A program made the position numbers and the translations under genes. A model generated the notes under the pieces. The model did no database searches. It was given only the letters and a program-made list of their open reading frames with translations, and was not told the DNA's origin. Below, piece after piece: positions 55,801 to 63,999 of a stretch of DNA of 64,000 nt (its first letter is position 1; the number at the start of each line of letters is the position of its first letter). Origin of the DNA: DATFVA01 sp963832355 (GTDB lineage Bacteria > Bacteroidota > Ignavibacteria > Ignavibacteriales > Ignavibacteriaceae); the NCBI GenBank assembly GCA_963832355.1, contig CAWHTX010000019.1:62001-126000 (forward strand). Direction: 5' to 3'.

Positions 55801-56970
55801 ATTCTGGAGAAAGATGAGGACACAGTTTTGATCAAAATCGTTGATACAGGAATAGGTATCCCGGAATCTGAAATACCAAAGTTGTTCGATAGATTCTACC
55901 AGGTTGATAGTTCACAGACCCGGGAGTATGAAGGGAGCGGTCTTGGCCTCGCTCTTACCAAAGAGCTTGTTGAGCTTCATCATGGAACAATAAGTGTTAA
56001 AAGTAAAGTCGGCCATCCAAATACAGGAAAGCCCGGATGGACTGAATGTACAATCGAGCTTCCGAGAGGCAAATATCATCTGACAGAGGATGAGATTCTT
56101 AAAAAACCGGAAACTACTGAGAACTATGATCTGCCTGAGCAGGAAGAGATAGAAATGTCGATTAAAGCGTACGATGAAACTCAGGAGATTGTTGAAATTA
56201 AAAATGATAAGAATATAGTTCTTATTGTTGAGGATAATAAGGATGTAAGGGGATATATTAAAGAAATTCTGAACAAAGATTACGGCGTTGAGGAGGCAAT
56301 AAACGGTGAACAGGGAGTAAGAAAAGCAGAAAAAATTATCCCTGATCTGATCATAAGCGACATTATGATGCCTAAAATGGACGGCAACCAGCTCACGAGA
56401 ATTCTTAAAAATGAAGAGAAAACCTCCCATATTCCTATCATCCTGCTGACAGCGAGGGGTGAACAGGAAAGCAGGATTGAAGGACTTGAAACAGGTGCGG
56501 ATGATTATCTGACAAAACCATTCGATACAGATGAATTAAGGGTAAGAATTAAAAATTTGATCGAAAATCGAAGGAAGCTGCAGGATAAATTCAGAAAAGA
56601 CGGACTGGCACCTTCCAAAGAGGTAAAGCATTTCGGGAGACTAGATCAGAATTTTATTGATAAAGTAAATAATACAATTAAAAAACATCTTTCTGAAGAA
56701 GAATTTAGTATTGAAGACCTGGGAAATGAAGTAAATATGAGCCGGTCTCAGGTGCATAGAAAACTAACCGCACTTACAGGAAGATCTCCCAGTTTATATA
56801 TGAGATCTTTAAGGCTGGCGAAAGCAAAAGAAATGATTTTTGATCAGACCGGAAATATTTCGGAAATAGCATATTCGGTAGGATTTTCGAGTCCCGCCTA
56901 CTTCACCCGGTGCTTTAAAGAAGAATTTGGGATACCCCCAAGTGAAGTATTAAACCAATCAATAAAATAA
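52819..56970 (+). CDS. hybrid two-component system regulator (HTCS)
   Basis: A 1383-residue single-chain sensor-regulator, the type that controls glycan use in Bacteroidota. The signal (to about 20) is followed by 14 W(I/V)GT-type blades forming two seven-bladed periplasmic propellers (about 30-690), a Y_Y_Y domain (about 715-800; YAFMLEGFDKEW, YTNLNPRKYIFHLKGSNSDG) and a TM at about 805-827. HisKA has H864 in NISHEFRTPLTLIMGP; HATPase has NLLSNAIKFTSKGG, DTGIGIP and GSGLGLALT. The receiver has D1181 in LIISDIMMPKMDG, and the AraC HTH (about 1288-1380) ends GFSSPAYFTRCFKEEFG. All catalytic residues are present. No SusC/D genes are adjacent, which is unusual for an HTCS; the upstream hydrolase and beta protein are candidate targets. 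Confidence 0.95.
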   Translation: MYKKLIYILLLMPLLCLGQSKDFRFDHLTTQFDIVEDGLSGNTVLCIFQDSRGFLWIGTYSGLNRYDGYTVKVYKYDSDDESSISNDGIRGICEDNDGNLWIGTNGGLNKFIRDKEKFIRYLSEGSNTLSISNNQVNTVCKDLNGNIWVATENGLNMYDMKTKIFVRYMVDPNNPASLQESKLFSLYQDKEGYLWIGGNNSLNKFNPVQKEFVSFKLSPPIENGNAGQVYSICEDHMGLMWLATSRGGLARYDRANNVFTYFINSAQDNTSISANYLRVVFEDSQNRLWIGSFDAGLNLFNRDKNNFTRISRSYSRDGLNDNGIYSILEDRSGILWFGTWAGGLNKYGQKYKFKTYSHDPEDINSIGSNEVYAIYVDKYNELWIGTETAGLDRIDRSRKKLTHYTHNSSVPYSISSNVVYTICEDKNGNLWVGTGGSGLNKFDRSTDRFTRYKHTADNPQGLGNNTLSQIRCDKKGNLWIGLIQGVDKYIPAEDKFIHYRHQANITNSLDNNLIYSLYVDRQDNIWVGTNGGGLYKYNSKIDDFRKYELFPAGNSFQVVSVIFQDDSGNYWAGTNGGIVRFDPDKDSYKQYTENDGLICNYVNGILEDNGGSLWISTLKGLSRFDPASETFTSYDASSGLQGTEFNTWAYFKSTTGRMYFGGTNGLTSFDPSDIKDNQHIPEMLINNFSVLHKNVLIGYDSSFGRTILEKSISETKQIELNYDENIISFEIIALDFKNPRGNKYAFMLEGFDKEWTYKDASQRYVTYTNLNPRKYIFHLKGSNSDGIWNEAGSSLTLIIHHPWWGTWWAYSLYLIIFLSIFAGTTRFYLNRKVLTNQLKLEHEHSMKLAEVDRIKSNFFTNISHEFRTPLTLIMGPSDNIIKSQAAEEIKNEAETIKRNAGRLLRLINQILDLSKLDEKKLKLHASEGNLVSFIKGIVMSFEAFAERKDLNLSIRSVKNNISLYFDRDKMEHIITNLLSNAIKFTSKGGSITVQILEKDEDTVLIKIVDTGIGIPESEIPKLFDRFYQVDSSQTREYEGSGLGLALTKELVELHHGTISVKSKVGHPNTGKPGWTECTIELPRGKYHLTEDEILKKPETTENYDLPEQEEIEMSIKAYDETQEIVEIKNDKNIVLIVEDNKDVRGYIKEILNKDYGVEEAINGEQGVRKAEKIIPDLIISDIMMPKMDGNQLTRILKNEEKTSHIPIILLTARGEQESRIEGLETGADDYLTKPFDTDELRVRIKNLIENRRKLQDKFRKDGLAPSKEVKHFGRLDQNFIDKVNNTIKKHLSEEEFSIEDLGNEVNMSRSQVHRKLTALTGRSPSLYMRSLRLAKAKEMIFDQTGNISEIAYSVGFSSPAYFTRCFKEEFGIPPSEVLNQSIK

Positions 56971-57175
56971 AAAATCTTCTTCTTTCTTCCTTCTTAAAAA
57001 ATCCGCTTTTGGGGGTCTTTAACTAAATACGACATATTTACAATCTAATGCGACATTGTTATAAATCTTTCCGTAGAAATTTATATTTGCTGCAACATTG
57101 TTGATATGTACCCCCCTCCCTCATTTTGTTAATTGTACCTGAGTTTACAATAAAAAAATCAAAGAGGAGGGCGTC

Positions 57176-57682
57176 ATGAAAACTTTAATATTAACAATCA
57201 GCGTGCTGCTCATTTTCACATTTCTCGGCTGTATGGAAAACCAGCTTACGCAGCCCGAAACCACATTTGAAAACGCAGGTGAAAAGGTTTTATCTAATAT
57301 TGCCTCAACCTGCCTGCCTGTTAGAAAAGGTGAACTTAAACTCTGCTGTGAACTGAAGGATCCTATGTCGGGCAATTGTCAGCTTTTCGGAAGCGTGATT
57401 TATATACATACTACACTATCTAATATCGGTGGGTTTGCCAGGATCCAGGTAGAATTCGATATGAATTCTGAGTTACTGACAAGAATGATGCACCCCACTC
57501 CTTACACTATAATGGGATGCAACTGCGATACCGTATCTGTAAATGAAATGGGCGTGGCTTTTATCGAAAAAAACTATGAAGTAAACAACAGACCTGATAT
57601 AAGAATCGGGGCTAAGTATAAAGTAACACTAGATCGTGTTGAAATTATCGGAATAAGATTGCACCAAATCGATAAGTACTGA
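57176..57682 (+). CDS. lipoprotein, cysteine-rich, unknown function
   Basis: A 168-residue lipoprotein, signal MKTLILTISVLLIFTFLGC with lipobox FLGC, ribosome site GAGGAGGG. The mature part contains six further Cys residues (STCLPVRKGELKLCCELKD, GNCQLFGSV, IMGCNCDTVSV) and beta-strand-like segments. No recognised domain. The surrounding charged residues and cysteine spacing could form disulfides. It is the first of two adjacent small secreted proteins (the next starts 28 bases later). Function unknown. Confidence 0.68.
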   Translation: MKTLILTISVLLIFTFLGCMENQLTQPETTFENAGEKVLSNIASTCLPVRKGELKLCCELKDPMSGNCQLFGSVIYIHTTLSNIGGFARIQVEFDMNSELLTRMMHPTPYTIMGCNCDTVSVNEMGVAFIEKNYEVNNRPDIRIGAKYKVTLDRVEIIGIRLHQIDKY

Positions 57683-57710
57683 TATGTAATAAATATTAAG
57701 AGGTGAAAAA

Positions 57711-58271
57711 ATGAGAATCTTTTATTTGACTGTGCTTGTATCAAGTGTGTTTTTGAGTCTGATTAATAAACCGGACGATAACTTTTGGAAGAATGCACCG
57801 ACGGAAGGTGAATTACTTTACCGAATATATTTAACAGATAACGCAGGTTATGCTGTCTCGTATAACCATATTCTTTTTACATCTTATGACAACGGCCGTA
57901 ACTGGCAGGAAGCAGACCCTGTGGAAATGACACATTTTAGTTCCAAAAATTTTGTGTGGTCAGCTCAAATACGTTGTTCTTCTTTAATAACTACTGATGG
58001 AGGAAATAACTGGATACCTTGTTCATCCGAAAGTCAGGATCGATTCTGCCGGGTATTTCTTAAAGAACCCAATACCGGCTATCAGCCTGCAAAGGAGTTC
58101 CTAAATATGGTTTGTAATAAGATATTTTCAAGTCTCCTTAATAATGAAGTTAATCTGCTAAGGTCCCCGCAGCAGTACACAGAATATTACAGCAGTCACG
58201 ATGAGGGCTGGGCACCGGGATGGTATCTAAGTGATCTCCTGACGTTTGATACATTAAAAGCTCTAAAATAG
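57711..58271 (+). CDS. short Ycf48/BNR-like secreted protein without sorting domain
   Basis: A 186-residue protein with a short hydrophobic N-terminus (FYLTVLVSSVFLSLIN). It contains one or two blades of the Ycf48/BNR type (LTDNAGYAVSYNHILFTSYD, DNGRNWQEADP, SLITTDGGNNWIPC). After residue about 115 the repeat pattern is lost, and there is no NYPNPF module, so it looks truncated compared with the large propeller proteins at 60021 and 61602. It may be a short secreted relative or a degraded copy. Ribosome site AGAGGTG. Confidence 0.6.
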   Translation: MRIFYLTVLVSSVFLSLINKPDDNFWKNAPTEGELLYRIYLTDNAGYAVSYNHILFTSYDNGRNWQEADPVEMTHFSSKNFVWSAQIRCSSLITTDGGNNWIPCSSESQDRFCRVFLKEPNTGYQPAKEFLNMVCNKIFSSLLNNEVNLLRSPQQYTEYYSSHDEGWAPGWYLSDLLTFDTLKALK

Positions 58272-58548
58272 TGTATTTGACAGCATTTAATAATTTCAGT
58301 ATAACTTTCAATAATCACCAGTACATGGTGACTATGTGCGGGTATCTGTCGGATCAATAATAAGATTTAACTGGCGGAAGTCTGCAGCAAATCGATCAAA
58401 TTATACAACATATGTCCCATATTACTGAACCGGATAAAATCGAGCATTATTAAGAAATATTCCCTCCTTTATTGAACAGCCGTAAAAATTTCTATAGATT
58501 CCGTACGTAGAATCACTCATTTAATGCAGCCTTAATCGTACTATATTT

Positions 58549-59700
58549 ATGAACAATGTAAGCAACCACCCTACTATCAGCGTTGACGACATAGTACGAC
58601 CCACACGTGTTGAAGTAAACCTGAGATCGCTTAAAGAAAATTACCTGAGTGTTAAAAATCACTTAGGTCCGGTAAAGATAATGCCGATCCTGAAGGCTAA
58701 TGCATATGGGCATGGCCTGGTTAAAATAGCTCAGTTTTACCAGGAATTGGGAGTAGATTATCTTGGTGTAGCGGTGGTTGAAGAGGGTATTCTCCTAAGA
58801 AAATTTGGGGTAGAGACGCCCATACTTGTGCTGGGTGGTATATGGGAGAACCAGATCCCTCTTTTTGTAAAGAACGATCTTACCATAACTGCTTCCTCAA
58901 TCGATAAACTCAGACAGATAGAGGAAACCGCAGGGCAGTTAAAAAAGAAAGCTAAAGTACATTTAAAGATCGATACAGGGATGGAGAGGCTCGGCGTACA
59001 TTATTATAATGCGGATCGATTTTTAACAGAAGCATATAAATGTTCCAATATAATCGTTGAAGGAATTTTTTCTCATTTTTCAAATTCAGATTCTATTGAT
59101 CTAAGTCATACAAAACTTCAGTTCGAGAGGTTTTGGGAAGTATTGAGATTTTTCGAAAAAAATTCTATCCCTCCCCCGATCAGACACATATCAAATTCAG
59201 GAGCAATCCTACAGTTTCCCGAAGCGAGACTTGACCTCGTTCGCCCCGGTATTCTTCTTTTCGGAGTTTACCCTTCGGGTGAAATAAAAAGGACAATCGA
59301 AGTAAAACCAGTTCTTTCCTGGAAATCGCTGGTAGTTTATTTCAAAGTTATTACTCCCGGACACCCGGTCGGCTACGGTTTGACCTGGCAGACCGACCAT
59401 AACGTCAGGGCTGTCACTGTACCGGTAGGTTATGGTGACGGCTATTTCCGCAGTATGAGCGGAAAAGCCCGGGTTATAATCAGGGAAATAAATTATCCTG
59501 TTGTAGGTACTATTTCTATGGACCAGATTGTTGTTAATATTGAAGATGGAACTGCTTATCATGGAGATGAGGTTATTTTAATAGGCTCAGATAGAAAGAA
59601 TAGTATTACCTGCGAAGACCTGGCAGATTGGGCAGGTACAATTCCATATGAAATTTTAACCAACATAAATACGAGAGTACCCCGCATTTACATAGAATGA
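58549..59700 (+). CDS. alr: alanine racemase
   Basis: PLP fold-type III enzyme converting L-alanine to D-alanine for peptidoglycan. 383 residues, typical length. The PLP lysine is K49 in PILKANAYGHG; the second catalytic base is Y276 in HPVGYGLTW; HLKIDTGMERLGV (138-150), RHISNSGAI (212-220) and VGTISMDQIVVN are present. No clear ribosome site before the ATG at 58549 (the preceding bases are AT-rich). It stands alone, flanked by secreted-protein genes. Cytosolic. Confidence 0.97.
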   Translation: MNNVSNHPTISVDDIVRPTRVEVNLRSLKENYLSVKNHLGPVKIMPILKANAYGHGLVKIAQFYQELGVDYLGVAVVEEGILLRKFGVETPILVLGGIWENQIPLFVKNDLTITASSIDKLRQIEETAGQLKKKAKVHLKIDTGMERLGVHYYNADRFLTEAYKCSNIIVEGIFSHFSNSDSIDLSHTKLQFERFWEVLRFFEKNSIPPPIRHISNSGAILQFPEARLDLVRPGILLFGVYPSGEIKRTIEVKPVLSWKSLVVYFKVITPGHPVGYGLTWQTDHNVRAVTVPVGYGDGYFRSMSGKARVIIREINYPVVGTISMDQIVVNIEDGTAYHGDEVILIGSDRKNSITCEDLADWAGTIPYEILTNINTRVPRIYIE

Positions 59701-60020
59701 TGGATTATTTTCCCTTCTGAGCTCGTTTCAGCAAGATTTTTATCACACTTCTTCAAATATCACCATTCCGTGATGATTTTTTCTTCTTAATTGCTTACAT
59801 GTATAGTTAGTTATATTAACCATCAGGACTAATGGGGAGGGAATGAGCAAATTGAAGTTTTTCTCTACTCTAATTGCAGTTCAGAGCCTGTTAATCATCT
59901 CCAGTAATAATAATCCGAATAAGATAATAAGATTAAAAAGATTTATCATTTCGTTACGATTTTGTGAGACCTGATCACTTTTTTTAGGGAGTAAAATTAA
60001 AGTTAAAAGAGGAGGAAAAA
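59701..60020. other. intergenic stretch containing one short possible peptide gene
   Basis: AT-rich and mostly non-coding; the only candidate is the 43-codon frame at 59843-59974. GAGGAGG (about 60010-60016) before 60021 is the ribosome site of the next T9SS gene. Confidence 0.5.
59843..59974 (+). CDS. possible 43-residue secreted peptide
   Basis: ATG preceded by a strong GGGGAGGGA ribosome site, encoding MSKLKFFSTLIAVQSLLIIS (signal-like) then a basic stretch NKIIRLKRFIISLRF and a TGA stop. The good ribosome site and signal suggest a real start, but the short basic rest and missing neighbours could equally mean a remnant of a secreted-protein gene. Confidence 0.3.
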   Translation: MSKLKFFSTLIAVQSLLIISSNNNPNKIIRLKRFIISLRFCET

Positions 60021-61560
60021 ATGTCTATTTACAGATTTGCTGTCGTAATGGTTATATTGTTAACTTCAGCGATTTATGCTCAGAATCTTTGGAGCCCACA
60101 GAACTCCGGCGTAAGTAATGTGCTCTACGACGTACATTTCGCTGATGAGAATTCAGGCTGGATTTCCGGACACGGCGGGCTAATTTTGCACACTTCTAAT
60201 GGTGGGATCGACTGGGAATCCCAGAGTGTTCCACCTTCAAATTTTTACGGTTCTATCTTTTTTTCTGATGACCAGAATCGGATGGGCCGCCGGATATGCT
60301 TCAAGGATCATCCACACTTCCGACGGCGGAACTAACTGGAGCCTGCAAAGTACCCCGACTGATTACGGTATCTCGGATATCTTTTTTACTGATGGAAGCA
60401 CAGGCTGGACAGTCGGCGGGAAACCAAGGACTTTTACAGATCCGATAAAGGAAATAATGCATACTACTGATGGTGGCAGCACCTGGTCTCTCCAGTATTC
60501 GGGCAGCAATGAGGAACCGCTCGCTTCTGTTTACTTTATAGATGGTCAAAATGGCTGGGCGGTCGGAAGCTCAAGTACGATAATGCATACAACGAACGGC
60601 GGCACCAGCTGGAGCTTTCAAATGTCTGGTCCTGGGTATCAGTTCGGCGATGTTTTTTTCATTAACGAAAATACAGGCTGGGTGGTTGGTGAAGACCTGT
60701 CATTAGATCACTTTGCTGTAATATTTAAAACAACAGATGGTGGTGCTAACTGGGATTTCCAGACATTTCCTTCCGGCCAATCGTTCCAGGGGGTTCATTT
60801 CATTAACGAATCTACCGGATGGGTTATCGGCGGCGATAATGATAATGCATATATTCTGTATACCAGCGATGGAGGAACCAACTGGACCTATCAGGATCCG
60901 GGAACTAATAATTTCCTTAGTTCGGTACATTTTCCGGATGGTATCAATGGATGGGCCGTGGGCTTTGATGGAACAATTGTGCATACTCAATTCGTTGTAC
61001 CGGTTGAACTTACTTCATTCAATGCTGCGGTGACACAGAACAATGTTAGTCTGATTTGGCAAACATCAACTGAAACAAATAATTCAGGGTTTGAAATACA
61101 ACGCGCAGTTAAAAATAATTATGTGCAGATAGGATTTGTTCATGGATCCGGGACAACAACAGAATCAAAAAAATATTCATACACTGATAAAAATCTTTCG
61201 CCGGGTACCTACACCTATCGTCTTGTACAGGTTGATTTGGATGGAACGAGGCATAAATCTCAAACTGTTACTGTAGAAATTAAAGGGAGTACACCGGAAG
61301 ATTATGAACTCTCTCAGAATTATCCAAATCCTTTTAATCCCTCAACCTCTATCAAATATTCAATTCCTTCTGATGGGAATGTTAAGCTGAAAATATATAA
61401 TTCCGCAGGAGAGGAAATTACTACACTTGTAGATGAATTTAAGACCGGGGGGAGTCACGAGATAAACTTCAATGCAGGTAATCTTGCAAGCGGTGTCTAT
61501 TATTACAGACTTGAGGCCAAACATTTTAATGCAACAAAGAAGATGATTTTATTGAAGTAA
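60021..61560 (+). CDS. Ycf48/BNR-repeat T9SS cargo protein, interrupted by one frameshift
   Basis: About 512 codons. Signal peptide to IYAQ (20), about seven blades built on FxDxxxGWxxGxxGxIxHTxDGGxxW (for example VHFADENSGWISGHGGLILH, VYFIDGQNGWAVGSSSTIMH, VFFINENTGWVVGED), the pattern of the Ycf48/photosystem II assembly family. A linker domain PVELTSFNAAV / TETNNSGFEIQ and a T9SS module LSQNYPNPFNPSTSIKYSIP follow. The frame breaks at about 60279: removing one C from CAGAATCGGATGG gives DDQNGWAAGYASRIIHTSDG, continuing the repeat. So one extra base divides a single gene (60021-60335 and from 60199). DNA at 61315-61418 is nearly identical to that at 63711-63814. Confidence 0.88.
61315..61418 (+). 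repeat. sorting-domain DNA repeat, copy 1
   Basis: A 104-bp block covering NYPNPFNPSTSIKYSIP through SAGEE of the first Ycf48-like protein. It differs from copy 2 (63711-63814) at only four bases; identity fades quickly on both sides. Confidence 0.85.
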
Positions 61561-61601
61561 CATAGTAATTAAAACAGATCAATAAATATACGGTGGAGAT
61601 A

Positions 61602-63956
61602 ATGTGGAAATTTAAAGTAATTGCCATTGCATATCTCTTATCTTTTTCAACATATGCACAATGGATCAGGACAAATGGTCCCGAAGGAATATCGATTGGT
61701 TCTCTCGCAGCTATTGATGGAAAGATTTTTGCCGGTACCGCAACTGATGGAATATATGTTTCAACTGATGATGGTATCAGCTGGACAGCAGCCAATAGCG
61801 GGATTGAAAATCAGGACATTAATGATATCAAAAATGGCCAGGGATACCTGTTTGCAGGAACATTCGGAAAGGGTGTACTTCGTTCTTCTGACGGAGGACA
61901 AACCTGGCTACCTCCCTCTAATTATAACAACCTGTTTGTGACTTCAATAGTAGTAACCGATAATTATATATTTGCAGGAACCAATTCCGATGGCGTTTAC
62001 CGCTCTTCTGATTCCGGAGAAACCTGGACCCAATTATTCGGAATTTATGGAATACTCTCGATGGGCTCAGTGAATGAAAAGATTTTTGCATCTACTTACG
62101 GTTACACTTTTGTCACCACAGATAACGGTGATAATTGGTCCCACGTTTCATCACTAGAGGGAGCAGCTCCATGGAGTTTTATCACTTTGGGTGATACCAT
62201 AATTGCCGGCTGTGTTAATGAAATATACCGTTCTACCAATGGGGGGAATACTTTCTATGAATATAGTCTGGGTCTTCCGTACACGATAACTAATGTTTAC
62301 TCACTGGCTTCGGCCGGAACGGATCTGTTTGCCGGGACCTCATATTATGGAATCCTGAGATCGACCGATTGGGGAACTACCTGGAGCATTGCGAACAACG
62401 GTATGGGTCCCAAAGATGTGAGGGCTATAACAGCCAATTCATCAAGCCTTATTGCCGGATCTCATTATGTGGGAATTTACCGGTCAGATGATCTGGGCGA
62501 TACCTGGAATAAATCAATGAATGGATTTCCTGCAGGATCATCAATTACTTCTATGCTCTTTAACGGAAGAAATGTTTATGCGGGAACACGTGACGGGGTG
62601 TATCGATCCTCTGATAACGGTGAAACCTGGACTGAGTTAACAGGCACCAATGATACTATTAACTATGGTACTGTCAGGGGACTTTGCGAACAGGATGGAA
62701 CTGTCTATGCAGGGATCACATTCCAGTTTAATTCAACAGTCTATAAATCAACCAACCAGGGAGATACCTGGATAAGAAGCGGTAATGGTCTGCCAACTGA
62801 CCTTACATTTATTAATGCAATGGCATCCAGTGGAAACAACGTTGTTGCAGCAACCGATGTAGGTATATATTATTCTCCTGATAATGGAGATAACTGGTAT
62901 CTCTCAGGGTTTCCTCCCGATTTTGTAGAAGATATGTCAGCAAGCGATGGACACATGTATGCGATCCGTCAATTTGTAGGTATCTACCGTTCAGACGATG
63001 ATGGTGTAAACTGGTATCTGGTTCTTGTTGCAGTTGCTGACCATATTTCAATGGCTGCATATAATAGTCACGTATATGTTGGGTCATTCTTTGAAGCTTC
63101 AATATACTCACCTAACTATGGAAATTCCTGGTTTCAAAGTTATGGGTTCCCTCCGGAATCAGCTGTTTTCGGCTTTTGTCCGATTGATGATAATACTGTA
63201 CTTGCGGGAACCGATGGAGCATTACAATATATTTATAAATCAACTGACGGAGGCAGTTACTTCACTCCTTACAGTGAAGGACTTGGACCTAATGCAGTAA
63301 CTGAATTTTTTACTGTTAACGACACATTTATGTTCGCAGGGACGGATTACAATGGGGTCTGGAGAAGACTTCGTCCCGGAGTACCGGTTGAACTTGTATC
63401 ATTCAATGCTGATCTTGTTGGTGACAAAGTCAGGCTTAACTGGAAGACAGCGACAGAAACAAATAACAACGGCTTTGAGATACATCGAAAAGAAATGGAA
63501 CAAGCAAATCAAATACACGAATGGGAAAGCATCGGATTTGTCGAAGGGTTTGGAACGACCACTGAATATCACACCTATTCATTTACCGACAATGAAGATC
63601 TCTCCGGCGCTTATTTATACAGGTTAAAACAAATAGATTATGACGGATCGTTCAAGTACTCAGATGAGGTTGAAATCAAAGTTGACGTGCCGATAAAATT
63701 TTCACTTGAGCAGAATTATCCGAATCCGTTTAATCCCTCAACTTCTATCAAATATTCAATTCCTTCTGATGGAAATGTTAAGCTGAAAATATATAATTCC
63801 GCAGGAGAGGAAATATCCACATTGACAAATGAATTTAAGACTGCAGGAAACCATGAGATCAGATTTAACGCCAGTGAGCTGGCAAGCGGCGTCTACTATT
63901 ATCGCCTTGAGTCAGATGGTTTTAATTTTACTAAGAAAATGATCCTACTGAAATAA
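61602..63956 (+). CDS. BNR/Ycf48-repeat T9SS cargo protein
   Basis: A 784-residue protein from the ATG at 61602 (GGTGGAGA upstream; the GTG at 61593 is part of that ribosome site). Signal peptide to TYAQ. About ten BNR-like blades with the motif GVYRSSDSGETWT (also GVLRSSDGGQTW, GIYRSDDLGDTW) and FAGT before them make a long propeller (25-620). A linker PVELVSFNADLV / TETNNNGFEI and the T9SS sorting module LEQNYPNPFNPSTSIKYSIP to MILLK follow. The gene follows the frameshifted paralogue by 41 bases. It probably binds glycans or proteins at the cell surface; no sialidase catalytic residues were identified. Confidence 0.88.
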   Translation: MWKFKVIAIAYLLSFSTYAQWIRTNGPEGISIGSLAAIDGKIFAGTATDGIYVSTDDGISWTAANSGIENQDINDIKNGQGYLFAGTFGKGVLRSSDGGQTWLPPSNYNNLFVTSIVVTDNYIFAGTNSDGVYRSSDSGETWTQLFGIYGILSMGSVNEKIFASTYGYTFVTTDNGDNWSHVSSLEGAAPWSFITLGDTIIAGCVNEIYRSTNGGNTFYEYSLGLPYTITNVYSLASAGTDLFAGTSYYGILRSTDWGTTWSIANNGMGPKDVRAITANSSSLIAGSHYVGIYRSDDLGDTWNKSMNGFPAGSSITSMLFNGRNVYAGTRDGVYRSSDNGETWTELTGTNDTINYGTVRGLCEQDGTVYAGITFQFNSTVYKSTNQGDTWIRSGNGLPTDLTFINAMASSGNNVVAATDVGIYYSPDNGDNWYLSGFPPDFVEDMSASDGHMYAIRQFVGIYRSDDDGVNWYLVLVAVADHISMAAYNSHVYVGSFFEASIYSPNYGNSWFQSYGFPPESAVFGFCPIDDNTVLAGTDGALQYIYKSTDGGSYFTPYSEGLGPNAVTEFFTVNDTFMFAGTDYNGVWRRLRPGVPVELVSFNADLVGDKVRLNWKTATETNNNGFEIHRKEMEQANQIHEWESIGFVEGFGTTTEYHTYSFTDNEDLSGAYLYRLKQIDYDGSFKYSDEVEIKVDVPIKFSLEQNYPNPFNPSTSIKYSIPSDGNVKLKIYNSAGEEISTLTNEFKTAGNHEIRFNASELASGVYYYRLESDGFNFTKKMILLK
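63711..63814 (+). repeat. sorting-domain DNA repeat, copy 2
   Basis: 104-bp counterpart of 61315-61418 in the second propeller protein, with four differences, including at third codon positions. Confidence 0.85.
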
Positions 63957-63988
63957 TATGACAATTAATAAATGCTTAATATCGTTTA

Positions 63989-63999
63989 AAGGAGGTGAT
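63989..63999 (+). promoter_or_regulatory. strong ribosome binding site of a gene beyond the window
   Basis: AAGGAGGTGAT complements the 16S rRNA 3' end, 33 bases after the preceding stop codon. The next gene probably starts right after the window, on the plus strand. Confidence 0.6.
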
